From assembly GCF_026230175.1 (NCBI RefSeq), contig NZ_CP104208.1, positions 3,782,001-3,846,000 on the forward strand: a stretch of DNA of 64,000 nucleotides, read 5' to 3'. The number at the start of each line of letters is the position of its first letter. The stretch's first letter is position 1. Below the pieces are notes generated by a model. The model was not told where the DNA came from and made no database searches. It worked only from the letters and a program-made list of their open reading frames with translations. This stretch comes from Desulfovibrio mangrovi (GTDB taxonomy: Bacteria > Desulfobacterota > Desulfovibrionia > Desulfovibrionales > Desulfovibrionaceae). Shown here in pieces: positions 1 to 8,534 of the stretch. A program made the position numbers and the translations under genes.

Positions 1-96
1 AACAGAATTTTCTCCGCAGAAGAATTGGCCGAAGTCTCTTCTGTCGCGCCGGTTTCCGCGCCCGCCGAGTCGGCGGTGCAAACGGCCGCCTCATAG
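1..96 (+). CDS. C-terminal end of an unidentified protein (partial)
   Basis: An open frame enters from the left edge and stops with TAG at 94-96, leaving 31 residues. The tail is rich in Ala, Val, Ser and Pro, which looks like a disordered C-terminus. A strong intrinsic terminator follows about 30 bp later, so this is the end of a transcription unit. Too little remains to name a family. Confidence 0.6.
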   Translation, partial: NRIFSAEELAEVSSVAPVSAPAESAVQTAAS

Positions 97-124
97 TCGG
101 CACATTGATTGCGACTCCGCCCAG

Positions 125-158
125 GCCGCTCCGGATTTGTTCCGGGGCGGCTTTTTTT
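125..158 (+). terminator. Rho-independent terminator
   Basis: A ten-pair GC-rich stem (one G-U pair) with a 7-nt loop is followed by seven T. It ends the upstream unit before the histidine kinase gene. Confidence 0.85.
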
Positions 159-217
159 GCGCATGGCTTGTTCGGATTGTATAAGTATGTCAAATTCTGA
201 CTGTAGTTACCTCAGCA

Positions 218-2725
218 ATGGCGTACTCCACGCCTACTTCAATACAGGACATCAATCGGCCGGAACAAAGCATGTCTGACTTGCGGAATAGCCCCTCCCA
301 CGATCTCGTTCAGGAATTGGAACGATTGAAGCAGGAAAACGCCCGCCTCAGGGGGCGCAACGATGAGCTTGCGGGAACGCTGGCGTGTTTCTCGCAGCCG
401 ATTCCCGTGGTGCGTTCCATAGCAAACAACGTAAAAGACGCCATCATGGTCCTTGATGAGGAAGGGCGCATCATAACCGGCAATCCCCTTGCGGCATTCA
501 TGTTCGGCGAGGTTCAGGATACCTTTGGCGGACAGGTGATTCATGACCTGCTGGGCGCGGCTGATGCGGGCATGCAGGCCTTTACTGCCGCAGTGGAAGG
601 CAATGGTTGCGTTATCACGGAGCAGCAGGGCTTGGGGCTGAAGGAATGGCGTTCCGCGCCGCTCGTCATAGATGGTAAAAGACTGATCCTGCTAGGCCAG
701 CTTGATGTTGCCGACAGGTTCTCGCTCCGTCAGGGGAATTTGCAATTGCAAGCCTTGTTGGAAGAGAGGGGCGTTTCCCGGAGCATCGCCTTGCGGCAGA
801 TACTTGAGCGCCAACGGGCGGAAGAGATGTTTCGCAGGGAGCAGGGGGTCTTTCAGCTTATTCTGGATACCGATCCAAGTTATATTTCAGTCTATGATGC
901 CGAGGGGCAGCCGCGTCTTGTAAACAGGGCCTTTTCTCATCTTTTCGGATTCAGGGAAGAGTTGCCGTTGGCAGAGCAGTTCCGGCAATCTGCGGCGGCA
1001 CGGCAGTTTGCCTGCGACAGGACAGAGCGGGTGTGCCGCACGGGAACGACTGAGTACTACGAGTGCGAAGTTGAAGACGATATGGGTACCTTCCGGTGGT
1101 ATGATGCGGTCATAACACCGTTGGAAACACCTTCAGGTGAGACGTTGGCTTTGAGTATTGCAACTGACGTCACCGAGCGGAAAGTCAGCCAGCTGGCATT
1201 GGAGCAGGCGCACAGCGAGCTGGAAGAGCGCGTCAAGGAGCGCACGGCTGCGCTTGCCGAGCTGAACGAGCGGCTCGTGCATGAGGCAATGGAGCGTCTC
1301 GAGGCGCAGCGTCGGATTGAGGAAAGCGAAGCCCGTTTCAAGAGTCTGTTCTTCACCAACCAGGCTATCAAGTTGCTCGTTGACCGTGAGAGTCTTGTCA
1401 TCAGGGAAGCTAACAACGCGGCCCTGCAGTTTTATGGATATACGCGTGAGGAAATGATTGGTCTGCCGGTTACGGCGCTCACCATGAGTACCGAGGAGCT
1501 GATACGGGAGCGGCAGGGCGGGATGTCCCGTGAGGGGAGTGCGCATTTTGAAGCCCGCCACCGGCTCAAGAACGGTCGGTTCGTTGATGTGGAAGTGTAT
1601 TCGGGCTCCATTGAAGGGGAAATGTTCAAGACCATTTTTGCCATCGTGCATGACATATCCGAACGCAAAAAGGCGGAGCGTCTGGTCATAGAACAGCGTA
1701 ACCATCTTACCGCCCTGATGAACGCATTGGCCGATTCGGCAATGCTGCTGGACGTGGAAGGCACAATCATTACGCTGAATACTGCGGCGGCAACGGTGTT
1801 GGGTGGAACGGAAGAGGAGCTTGCGGGTGTGAGTTTGTTTGATAAGGTACTGCCCGTGAGCGAGAAGCATATGCGTGCAATAATGGAAAAGGTTCGGGAG
1901 ACCGGCCAACCTCTGCGTCAGGAATACGCCTCCGGTGATTCTGTTTGGGACGTCACCTGCAACCCTGTTCTGGATATTATGGGCAACGTGGGCGGTCTGG
2001 CCCTGTACGGCAAGGATGTCTCTGCGCGCAAGAAAGCCGAGGAGAGAATGCGCTGGCTTTCCGCCCGTGTGCTTTCGGCGCAGGAAGAGGAGCGTAAGCG
2101 TATCGGGCGCGAACTGCATGACAGCACGGCGCAGATGCTCTCCGGCATCAAATTCATGATGGAGGCGGATCTTTCCATAATGGAACGTGCCAAGCTGCCG
2201 CATGACACGCGGGCCATCCGCAAGGTAGTTTCTCTGCTGCAGGGAGCAATTATTGAGTTGCGCCGTATCATCATGGACCTGCGCCCCACGGTGTTGGACG
2301 ATCTGGGCTTGCTTTCCGCCCTGCGTTGGTTGCAGGATGAATTTTGTACCATGCATAGCGGGACAGGTTTCCGCCTCTTATTGGAAATGGACGAGGATCT
2401 GTTGAGCGAGGTGCAGAAATCCGTGCTGTTCCGCGTGGCTCAGGAAGCCATTGCCAATGCCGTCCGGCACAGCAGGGCAGACGCATTGAGCCTTTCACTT
2501 GTGCGTGAAGGGGATTATTGTTCGCTGGTCGTGTCTGATAACGGTGTCGGATTTGACCCGCGTGAACTCGTGGGGGCGGGGATCGGGCTCGACAGCATGC
2601 GCGAACGCCTTGAACTGGTGGAGGGGCAGTTGCACATCTCATCGGAAAAGGGCATTGGCACACAGGTGAAGGCATTGGTTCCCATCAGGAAACACGATGA
2701 GATGCGCGATCAGAACAGGGAGTGA
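218..2725 (+). CDS. Multi-PAS sensor histidine kinase, NarX/DegS type (HisKA_3)
   Basis: A probable cytoplasmic sensor kinase of 835 residues; no membrane segment is evident. In order: a short coiled coil (about 28-50), four PAS-like domains (about 60-150, 205-325, 370-490, 495-615), a coiled coil between the second and third, a HisKA_3 dimerisation domain with the phospho-acceptor His near 634 in the motif GRELHDS, and a C-terminal HATPase with the N box (EAIANAVRHS) and G boxes (DNGVGFD, GIGLDSMRERL). This layout normally pairs with a LuxR/NarL-type response regulator, but none is adjacent. ATG at 272 (residue 19) is an alternative start; neither start has a clear ribosome site. The ArsR gene follows within 4 bp, so the two are probably co-transcribed. 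The signal is unknown. Confidence 0.9.
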   Translation: MAYSTPTSIQDINRPEQSMSDLRNSPSHDLVQELERLKQENARLRGRNDELAGTLACFSQPIPVVRSIANNVKDAIMVLDEEGRIITGNPLAAFMFGEVQDTFGGQVIHDLLGAADAGMQAFTAAVEGNGCVITEQQGLGLKEWRSAPLVIDGKRLILLGQLDVADRFSLRQGNLQLQALLEERGVSRSIALRQILERQRAEEMFRREQGVFQLILDTDPSYISVYDAEGQPRLVNRAFSHLFGFREELPLAEQFRQSAAARQFACDRTERVCRTGTTEYYECEVEDDMGTFRWYDAVITPLETPSGETLALSIATDVTERKVSQLALEQAHSELEERVKERTAALAELNERLVHEAMERLEAQRRIEESEARFKSLFFTNQAIKLLVDRESLVIREANNAALQFYGYTREEMIGLPVTALTMSTEELIRERQGGMSREGSAHFEARHRLKNGRFVDVEVYSGSIEGEMFKTIFAIVHDISERKKAERLVIEQRNHLTALMNALADSAMLLDVEGTIITLNTAAATVLGGTEEELAGVSLFDKVLPVSEKHMRAIMEKVRETGQPLRQEYASGDSVWDVTCNPVLDIMGNVGGLALYGKDVSARKKAEERMRWLSARVLSAQEEERKRIGRELHDSTAQMLSGIKFMMEADLSIMERAKLPHDTRAIRKVVSLLQGAIIELRRIIMDLRPTVLDDLGLLSALRWLQDEFCTMHSGTGFRLLLEMDEDLLSEVQKSVLFRVAQEAIANAVRHSRADALSLSLVREGDYCSLVVSDNGVGFDPRELVGAGIGLDSMRERLELVEGQLHISSEKGIGTQVKALVPIRKHDEMRDQNRE

Positions 2726-2728
2726 ATT

Positions 2729-3085
2729 TTGTCTGAATTGAATCCGGTCTGCCAGAGCTTCTGCGAGCATACCGACGCCATTGAAGATGTCCGTAAGGCC
2801 ATGGCTGACGATGTTCACATCACCGCGCTTGCCGAGCTTTTCAAAATGCTCGGTGACGGAACCCGTGTACGTATGCTGCTGGCCCTTGCGCGGCGGGAGC
2901 TGTGCGTGTGCGACCTGACGGCCATTATCGGCATGTCCCAGTCTGCGGTGTCCCACCAGTTGCGCTATCTGCGCACCGCCAAACTTGTCCGGTACCGCAA
3001 GGAGGGCAAGAACGTCTTTTATTCCTTGGACGATGACCATGTTACCGGTCTGCTCATGCAGGGGCTTGAGCATATCCGCGAGTAA
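2729..3085 (+). CDS. ArsR/SmtB-family metal-sensing repressor, CadC-like
   Basis: A 118-residue winged-helix repressor with TTG start; AGGGAG lies just upstream inside the end of the kinase gene. The alpha-3 motif ELCVCDL (57-63) supplies Cys59 and Cys61, and Cys8 and Cys12 lie in the N-terminal arm. This is the four-cysteine pattern of the CadC site for Cd, Pb or Zn. A second set, Asp102, His104, His115 and Glu118, has the spacing of the SmtB/CadC alpha-5 zinc site. It therefore most likely senses a soft or borderline divalent metal and lets go of DNA on binding. It converges on an adaptor/RND efflux pair that may be its target, although no operator was identified. Confidence 0.88.
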   Translation: MSELNPVCQSFCEHTDAIEDVRKAMADDVHITALAELFKMLGDGTRVRMLLALARRELCVCDLTAIIGMSQSAVSHQLRYLRTAKLVRYRKEGKNVFYSLDDDHVTGLLMQGLEHIRE

Positions 3086-3111
3086 GACGGATAACAGGGG
3101 CTCAGAGAATG

Positions 3112-3140
3112 AAAAAACCACCGTTTCCGGTGGTTTTTTT
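3112..3140. terminator. Bidirectional terminator between the ArsR and RND genes
   Basis: A perfect 12-bp inverted repeat with A-tract on the left, T-tract on the right and a 4-nt loop lies between two convergent genes, so it can stop transcription from both sides. Confidence 0.88.
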
Positions 3141-3148
3141 ATTATCAG

Positions 3149-6100
3149 TTATCTCGTTTGCTGTTTGCGTTCCCTTGCATGGGCTGTCAGCCCCCAGTCG
3201 TCCAGTACGCAGTAGAGTGCCGGAACAAGGAACAGCACCATAACCGTGGACATGGTAAGCCCGAAAATGATGCTGCAGGCAAGGGGGATGAGCACCTGAG
3301 CCTGGATGCTGGTTTCCGTGAGCAGGGGCAGCAGGCCGGCAATGGTGGTCAGCGAGGTGAGCAGCACGGCGCGCAGCCTGTTGCGGCTGGCCGCAGGTGC
3401 GGCCCGCACGGGCTCCAAACCTTCTCCGAGCCGTAGTTTCAGGAATTCCACAAGCAGGATGGAGTCGTTGACCACGATGCCGGCGAGGGAGATGAATCCC
3501 ATCATGGAAGGCATGGTCAGATCCAGCCCCATGAGCAAGTGTCCCCATATGACGCCAATGAGCGCCATGGGAATGGCCATGAGCACGCATATGGGCTCCG
3601 AGTAGCTCTTGAACTGGAAGCTCAGCAGTATGAACACGCCGGCAATGCCCACAATGAACGCCGTACGCATGGAGTTGCCGGTCTTGGCTCCTTCCTTTGC
3701 CTCACCTTCCAGCGACATGTGTATGCCCGGATATTTCTTGAGCAGACCGGGAATGAAGGATTGCAGGGTGTCTGCGCGAATCTGGCTGGCATTGGCCAGG
3801 GCGGTGTTCACGTCGCCTTCGACGGTAACGGTGCGCAGGCCGTTTACCCGGGCGATGCGCGCCCAACCCCGTCCGTATTCGATATCCACCACGTTGCCGA
3901 GGGGAATCTGGTTGCCGGAGACATCCGTGATGTGAAAGTAGTCAAGGTCGGCAAGGCTGTTCTTGTCATCGGGGGCAAGCCGTACGTCCACCTCGTAGGA
4001 TTCGCCGTGGTACTGGAGTTCGGTTGCCGTTTCGCCGAAAAAGGCGGTTCGCAGTTGGTTCCCGATACGCCTTGCGTCAATGCCCAGCGATTTGGCGCCC
4101 TTTTTCAGCGTGGCCCGCAATTCGGGTTTGCCGGGGCGCAGGTCGTCTTGCAGATCCACCACGCCGTTGTACTGTGACAGCCAATGCTGCAGATCAAGCG
4201 AGGCGGCTTTGAGCTGGTGCATATCCTCGCCCGTGAGCCGGAAGCTCAGCGCCATGCCGCCGGGACCGATAACCGGCTCTTTCCAGACAATGGAGATCAC
4301 GTCCGGTACAGAGCCCGTACGGTCACGCCACATGCCCGCCACGTCGTCAAGTCGCAGGGTGCGCAGGTCGGAATCCAGCAGGTCTGCGGAAACCGTAACG
4401 ACATGGGGGCCGGTTTCATCAGCATCAGAGTTGGTGTTGTAGTAGACGGCGATATTCTTCACGAGCGGCTGGTTGTCTGGCTGTTGCGGGGCATATTCGG
4501 TATCAATGCTCTTGAGGGCGGAAATGAGCTGTGCGGTAACGGCTTCAGTCCGCGCAAGCGGGGTGCCCTGCGGCAGCAGAACCCGTGCTTCTATCTGGTC
4601 GCCTTCAAGGTCCGGAAACACTTTGAATTTCAGTCTGCCTCCTGCAATCATGCCCACGCTGATGAGCAGCAGGGCAATGACGCAGCCCACGAAGAGATAA
4701 CGCCATCGGACCGCCGCATCCACGGCTTTACCGAGGCGTTCCTCTTTGAACCGTTCGAATTTTTCATCGAAACGCTGACGGAAAAGGCTTTTGCGGTCCT
4801 GCCGCATGGCACCGAGAGAGTGGGCCAGATGATGGGGCAGAATGAGAAAAGCCTCTATAAGGCTTACCCCCAGCGAGAGGATGAGTACAAAGGGCATGAC
4901 CCAGAGCACCTTGCCGATGTTGCCTTCCATGAATACGGCCAGCGAACCGAAGACGAGTACCGTGGTGGCAAAGGAAGAAATGACGCCGGCCGCCACCTCA
5001 CGCGTGCCGTCCACCACGGCCTCGAACGGGCGTTTGCCCCTGTTGATGTGGGCCGCCACGTTTTCGGCAATGACGATGGCATCGTCCATGATCAGGCCGG
5101 TGGCCAGCAGAAGGCCCACCATGGTCATCATGTTTATGGTCATGCCGGTCACGTGCATGCCGTAGAGAGAGACAAGGAAGGAGACCGGCAGGCCCATGGC
5201 CACCCAGAAGGCATACCGGAAGCTGAAGAACAGCCACATGGTGAGGAACACGAGCACAAGGCCCTGAATGCCGTTCTTCAGCAGCATGTTCAGGCGGTCG
5301 GAGACGATGTCGGAAACGTTCTTGGTTACTGTGAGGTTCACGCCGGGTGGGGCTGTGTGGCGTTCCTTTTCCAGAAATGCCTGTGCCTGGTCAACAAGGT
5401 TCAGGGCATCCTGTTGCTGGGTTTTGTTTATTTGCAGAATGCCCGCCCGCAACCCGTTGAAGATGACCTTGTCTTCATCCAGCTCGAACCGATCGGTGAT
5501 GGTGGCTATGTCGCCGAGGCGGATTTCCGCTCCGGAAGAGCCCGCTACAACAATAAGCTCTTCAAACTCCTGAATGGTGCGGCGCTGGTCCTTGAAGCGG
5601 ATGAGAATGTCTCCCGTGTCCGTCTGCAACGTGCCGCCGGGCAAGTCCAGACTTTGGGCGGCAATGGTATCCGCTATGTCGGCTGCTGAAAGACCGTATT
5701 GTATGAGTGCCTGCGCAGGCACTTCTATGCGGATCTGGTGGTCGGAAAAACCGGCAATGGTTATCTGGGTGATGTCTGTGGTGGCAAGAAGCTGCCGTTT
5801 AAGCTGCTCGCAATATGCCTTGAGGTCCGGTGCGGACATGGGGCCGGAGACAGCCACGGACATCACGAAGTCCAGCCTGTTGAGCTGGCTTATGATCGGG
5901 GTTTCGACGTTTTCGGGAAAGTCGTCGATGGCGTCCACCTCTGTCCGCACATCGTTCAGAAAACGATCTATGTCGCCTCCCTCGGTCATTTCCGCAATGA
6001 TGACTGCGGCTCCTTCCTTGGCCTCGCTGGTCACTTCGGCAATTTCCGACAGGGCTTCAAGAGCTTCCTCCACCCGTTCGCAGACGGCTTCTTCCACATC

Positions 6101-6274
6101 CTCGGCGGTTGCGCCGGGGTAGAGGATGGATATCTGCACCTTGTCCGGCGTGAAGCGGGGAAAGGTTTCGCGCAGCAGTTTTGGGGCAGCCAGCAGGCCC
6201 ATGAGCAGAAAGGCTGCCATGAGCAGGTTTGCTGCGGTGGGGTGCGACGCGAAGTACGCGAGAATGCGCCTCAT
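3149..6274 (-). CDS. RND efflux transporter permease (AcrB family)
   Basis: A 1041-residue inner-membrane pump of full family length, with an N-terminal membrane helix (about 12-32), two large periplasmic porter loops and two blocks of membrane helices. The TM4 proton-relay pair Asp397-Asp398 is present in the motif MDDAIVIAEN. In the TM10 region the AcrB motif with Lys940 appears here as V-N-D-S-I-L, so that lysine seems to be replaced, as judged by eye. The start codon overlaps the stop of the adaptor gene (ATGA), which indicates translational coupling. No outer-membrane TolC-type gene is in the window. Substrate unknown; metal export is possible given the facing ArsR gene, but drug or lipid export is equally possible. 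Confidence 0.9.
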   Translation of the reverse strand: MRRILAYFASHPTAANLLMAAFLLMGLLAAPKLLRETFPRFTPDKVQISILYPGATAEDVEEAVCERVEEALEALSEIAEVTSEAKEGAAVIIAEMTEGGDIDRFLNDVRTEVDAIDDFPENVETPIISQLNRLDFVMSVAVSGPMSAPDLKAYCEQLKRQLLATTDITQITIAGFSDHQIRIEVPAQALIQYGLSAADIADTIAAQSLDLPGGTLQTDTGDILIRFKDQRRTIQEFEELIVVAGSSGAEIRLGDIATITDRFELDEDKVIFNGLRAGILQINKTQQQDALNLVDQAQAFLEKERHTAPPGVNLTVTKNVSDIVSDRLNMLLKNGIQGLVLVFLTMWLFFSFRYAFWVAMGLPVSFLVSLYGMHVTGMTINMMTMVGLLLATGLIMDDAIVIAENVAAHINRGKRPFEAVVDGTREVAAGVISSFATTVLVFGSLAVFMEGNIGKVLWVMPFVLILSLGVSLIEAFLILPHHLAHSLGAMRQDRKSLFRQRFDEKFERFKEERLGKAVDAAVRWRYLFVGCVIALLLISVGMIAGGRLKFKVFPDLEGDQIEARVLLPQGTPLARTEAVTAQLISALKSIDTEYAPQQPDNQPLVKNIAVYYNTNSDADETGPHVVTVSADLLDSDLRTLRLDDVAGMWRDRTGSVPDVISIVWKEPVIGPGGMALSFRLTGEDMHQLKAASLDLQHWLSQYNGVVDLQDDLRPGKPELRATLKKGAKSLGIDARRIGNQLRTAFFGETATELQYHGESYEVDVRLAPDDKNSLADLDYFHITDVSGNQIPLGNVVDIEYGRGWARIARVNGLRTVTVEGDVNTALANASQIRADTLQSFIPGLLKKYPGIHMSLEGEAKEGAKTGNSMRTAFIVGIAGVFILLSFQFKSYSEPICVLMAIPMALIGVIWGHLLMGLDLTMPSMMGFISLAGIVVNDSILLVEFLKLRLGEGLEPVRAAPAASRNRLRAVLLTSLTTIAGLLPLLTETSIQAQVLIPLACSIIFGLTMSTVMVLFLVPALYCVLDDWGLTAHARERKQQTR

Positions 6275-7638
6275 CGGACACTCCCTTCGCCCAGAGCTTC
6301 CCGGGTGATTGTTTCAATCGCCTGTTCGTCGGTGACGGGGTTGAGCAGCATGTTCTCCATGGCGGGAATGACGTCCGTCAGTACTATGGTTTCTCCTTCC
6401 GCAAGGCCGGAGCGCAGCACCACAATGTGCCCCTGCGGAAAATCCACCGTGACTTTGCGCAGTTCAAGACGGTTGTCGGCGTTCATCACGTAGACGGTGT
6501 CGCCGTGCAATGCCGAGCGGGGAATGGCGACGGCGGGATCAATGGGATGGCCGCGCAGCTCCACCTCGCAGAACATGTTGGGCAGCAGCGGCGGCCGCTT
6601 GCCGGGTTCGGCCTTGATGTACGAGTCATCCACGGCCACGTATACTCCGACTGTGCGGGTGTTCGGATCAATGGAGTCGTTCATGCGCGTAACACGGCCT
6701 TTCCACGAGACCGTGTCGCTGCCCAGTTCAATGCGCACAAGGGCATCCAGCGAAAGAAAACGCTGGAAGGTTTCCGTGGTCAGCTTTTCGCCTTGCGCAA
6801 TGGGGTTGCCCCCTCTGGGCACCACGTAGCGGAACATATACATGGGCATTTGCGCCACGGCTTCGGAAAGCCCGATGGAGTCAGCCTTGGCAATGGTCTG
6901 GCCGGAATTCACGGCTTGGCCTTTTTCAACGGATACTTCGGTTATGCGACAGTCGAAGGGGGCTCGGATGTAGGTCTTGGCCAGGTCTATTTCCGCTTCC
7001 TCAAGACGGCTGCGACTGGCCGAAATGCTGGCGAGAAGGGCCTGCCTCTGGGCGGGAATGCCATTCAGTGTGGTGCGGTAGGACTGTACTTTGTTTTCCT
7101 GCGTGAGTAACTGGCGTTCCGTGCTTTCCATTTCGGAACGGGCAATGGTGCCGGAGGCCATGAGGTGCTTCATGCGTTCATATTCCTTTCGGTAGAGGTC
7201 CAGAGATTTTTTCTCCACTTCATAGGAATGTTTCGTGTCCCTTTCCGTCTGTTCCAGTTCGCGCAATTGGGCCAGCAGGTTGTTCACGTCTGCCGTGGAG
7301 GCCTGCCGGGCCGTCAGGCGTTTTGCCGGATCAATGCGGACCAGCATGTCGCCCTTGGCAAGCAGGGCGCCTTTCTTGAAATAGGGATTGATCTCTACGA
7401 TCTGCCCGCTGACTTCGGTCACGGCCTGCCATTCCTGACCGGCCTGAATGTGGCCGTAGCCTATAACTCTCGGAATCACGGCAAGTTGCGGGGCCTTCAT
7501 GACGCGGACAGTTGTGGTGCGTTCTGCCACTTCCACCCGTTCAGGTTTGCGGGCCGTTTTGATGAGAACAACGAGGCAGAGTATGCCTGCTGCCACGGCA
7601 GGAATGATGAGCTGTCTTCTGGATAAGGATATGCGCAT
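6271..7638 (-). CDS. Periplasmic adaptor (membrane fusion protein) of the RND pump
   Basis: A 455-residue HlyD/AcrA-type adaptor with an N-terminal membrane anchor (about 8-26), a split lipoyl domain, a central coiled-coil hairpin (about 125-215), and beta-barrel and membrane-proximal domains. It bridges the RND permease to an outer-membrane channel. The ATG at 7638 is preferred over an in-frame GTG three codons earlier, because AGGT sits upstream at a suitable distance. It is first in a two-gene unit with the permease and overlaps it by 4 bp. Long coiled-coil adaptors are usual for tripartite drug or metal efflux, so substrate cannot be read from this protein. Confidence 0.88.
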   Translation of the reverse strand: MRISLSRRQLIIPAVAAGILCLVVLIKTARKPERVEVAERTTTVRVMKAPQLAVIPRVIGYGHIQAGQEWQAVTEVSGQIVEINPYFKKGALLAKGDMLVRIDPAKRLTARQASTADVNNLLAQLRELEQTERDTKHSYEVEKKSLDLYRKEYERMKHLMASGTIARSEMESTERQLLTQENKVQSYRTTLNGIPAQRQALLASISASRSRLEEAEIDLAKTYIRAPFDCRITEVSVEKGQAVNSGQTIAKADSIGLSEAVAQMPMYMFRYVVPRGGNPIAQGEKLTTETFQRFLSLDALVRIELGSDTVSWKGRVTRMNDSIDPNTRTVGVYVAVDDSYIKAEPGKRPPLLPNMFCEVELRGHPIDPAVAIPRSALHGDTVYVMNADNRLELRKVTVDFPQGHIVVLRSGLAEGETIVLTDVIPAMENMLLNPVTDEQAIETITREALGEGSVR

Positions 7639-7916
7639 GGTGTGCACCTGTGGATTTCGATGTTCAGGCCTGTCGGATGGCAGACCGCTCTTATTAAGTC
7701 GGTTGGGGCGGTCTTGAGGTTACAGATCGATAAGGTCCCTATACCATTCCGTTTGCATTGGTTCCAGCAGCAAGAAAGGGGAGTCGAAGATTTGTGGATA
7801 GTGGTTCACATTGAATATGTTGTCATCGGTTTTCCTTGAGTCGCGGGGGATTATGCCGCATATTGGGCGAAACAGCTCTGCCTGTGCCGATGCGGGCGGG
7901 AAGTACAGGAGGAAAC

Positions 7917-8444
7917 ATGGGAAATATGCGTGCCGTGCATAGCCGGGTCATGATTGTTCTGAGTCTGCTTGTCGCGTTGGTGTTTCTGGTTCCCGCGGTC
8001 CGGCCTGCAGAGGCTGGCAGAGGCCGTGTGGTTGCCGAGAAATGGGTCTCGCAGACGGTTTATCTTCCCGTGTATTCAAGTGTTTTTTTCGGGAACCAGA
8101 AGAAACGCACCCGTCTGTTTAACGTTGCTGTTACGGTGAGTGTGCGGAATACAGATGCGTCCTCTCCCATTGAGATTCTGGGAGTCCGTTATGTCAGTTC
8201 TGCCGGCAAGACCTTGCGTCAGTATGTGAAAGAGCCGCTGGTTTTGCCTCCGCTGGCCGCTTTTGAGCTTGCGGTTGACGAATCTGATGAAGAGGCGGGG
8301 GTAGGCGGCTGTTTTATCATCAAGTGGAAGGCCGCAGATGCCGTGAGTGCGCCGCTCATGCAGTCTGTCATGATTGGAACGCAGAATTCGCAAGGTATTT
8401 CCTTCATTACGGAAGGCCGCATGGTGGAAGGGGTGCGGGAGTAG
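7917..8444 (+). CDS. DUF3124 protein with signal peptide
   Basis: A secreted protein of 175 residues. The start at 7917 is chosen because AGGAGG lies 4 nt upstream; the frame is open further 5' but without support. Residues 1-33 form a signal peptide ending near AEAG. The mature part matches the DUF3124 pattern as I know it: LPVYSSVFFG, a hydrophobic strand ending in SVRNTD, a Pro-rich LPPL segment, and MIGTQNSQGISF near the C-terminus. The function of the family is unknown. The 278-bp gap upstream separates it from the divergent adaptor gene and should hold promoters for both. Confidence 0.8.
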   Translation: MGNMRAVHSRVMIVLSLLVALVFLVPAVRPAEAGRGRVVAEKWVSQTVYLPVYSSVFFGNQKKRTRLFNVAVTVSVRNTDASSPIEILGVRYVSSAGKTLRQYVKEPLVLPPLAAFELAVDESDEEAGVGGCFIIKWKAADAVSAPLMQSVMIGTQNSQGISFITEGRMVEGVRE

Positions 8445-8458
8445 CTCCCTGGTTTGAG

Positions 8459-8488
8459 TTGACAATCAGTTCTGACATGGTTCATATT
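8459..8488 (+). promoter_or_regulatory. Candidate sigma-70 promoter of the FadR-type gene
   Basis: TTGACA at 8459-8464 is a perfect -35 box. CATATT at 8483-8488 is a 4/6 match to -10 at 18-bp spacing (TCATAT at 17 bp is poorer). It lies 15 bp after the DUF3124 stop and about 45 bp before the regulator start. Confidence 0.5.
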
Positions 8489-8500
8489 GGTCAGACCAGT
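8486..8500. promoter_or_regulatory. Candidate GntR/FadR-type operator
   Basis: ATTGGTCAGACCAGT holds the perfect repeat TGGTC-A-GACCA. It fits TTGGTNNNACCA, the known core for PdhR- and LldR-like members of the FadR subfamily. It overlaps the proposed -10 box and transcription start of the adjacent FadR-type gene, which is the position expected for autorepression. Confidence 0.6.
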
Positions 8501-8534
8501 TTGCGGAAGTATTTTCTTCCGCGGTAAGGTACGC

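Noticed and set aside
1133-2356. Long open frame on the minus strand inside the histidine kinase gene
   Set aside because: It is fully antisense to a gene with clear kinase motifs, has no ribosome site, and its composition is typical of the shadow frame in GC-rich DNA.
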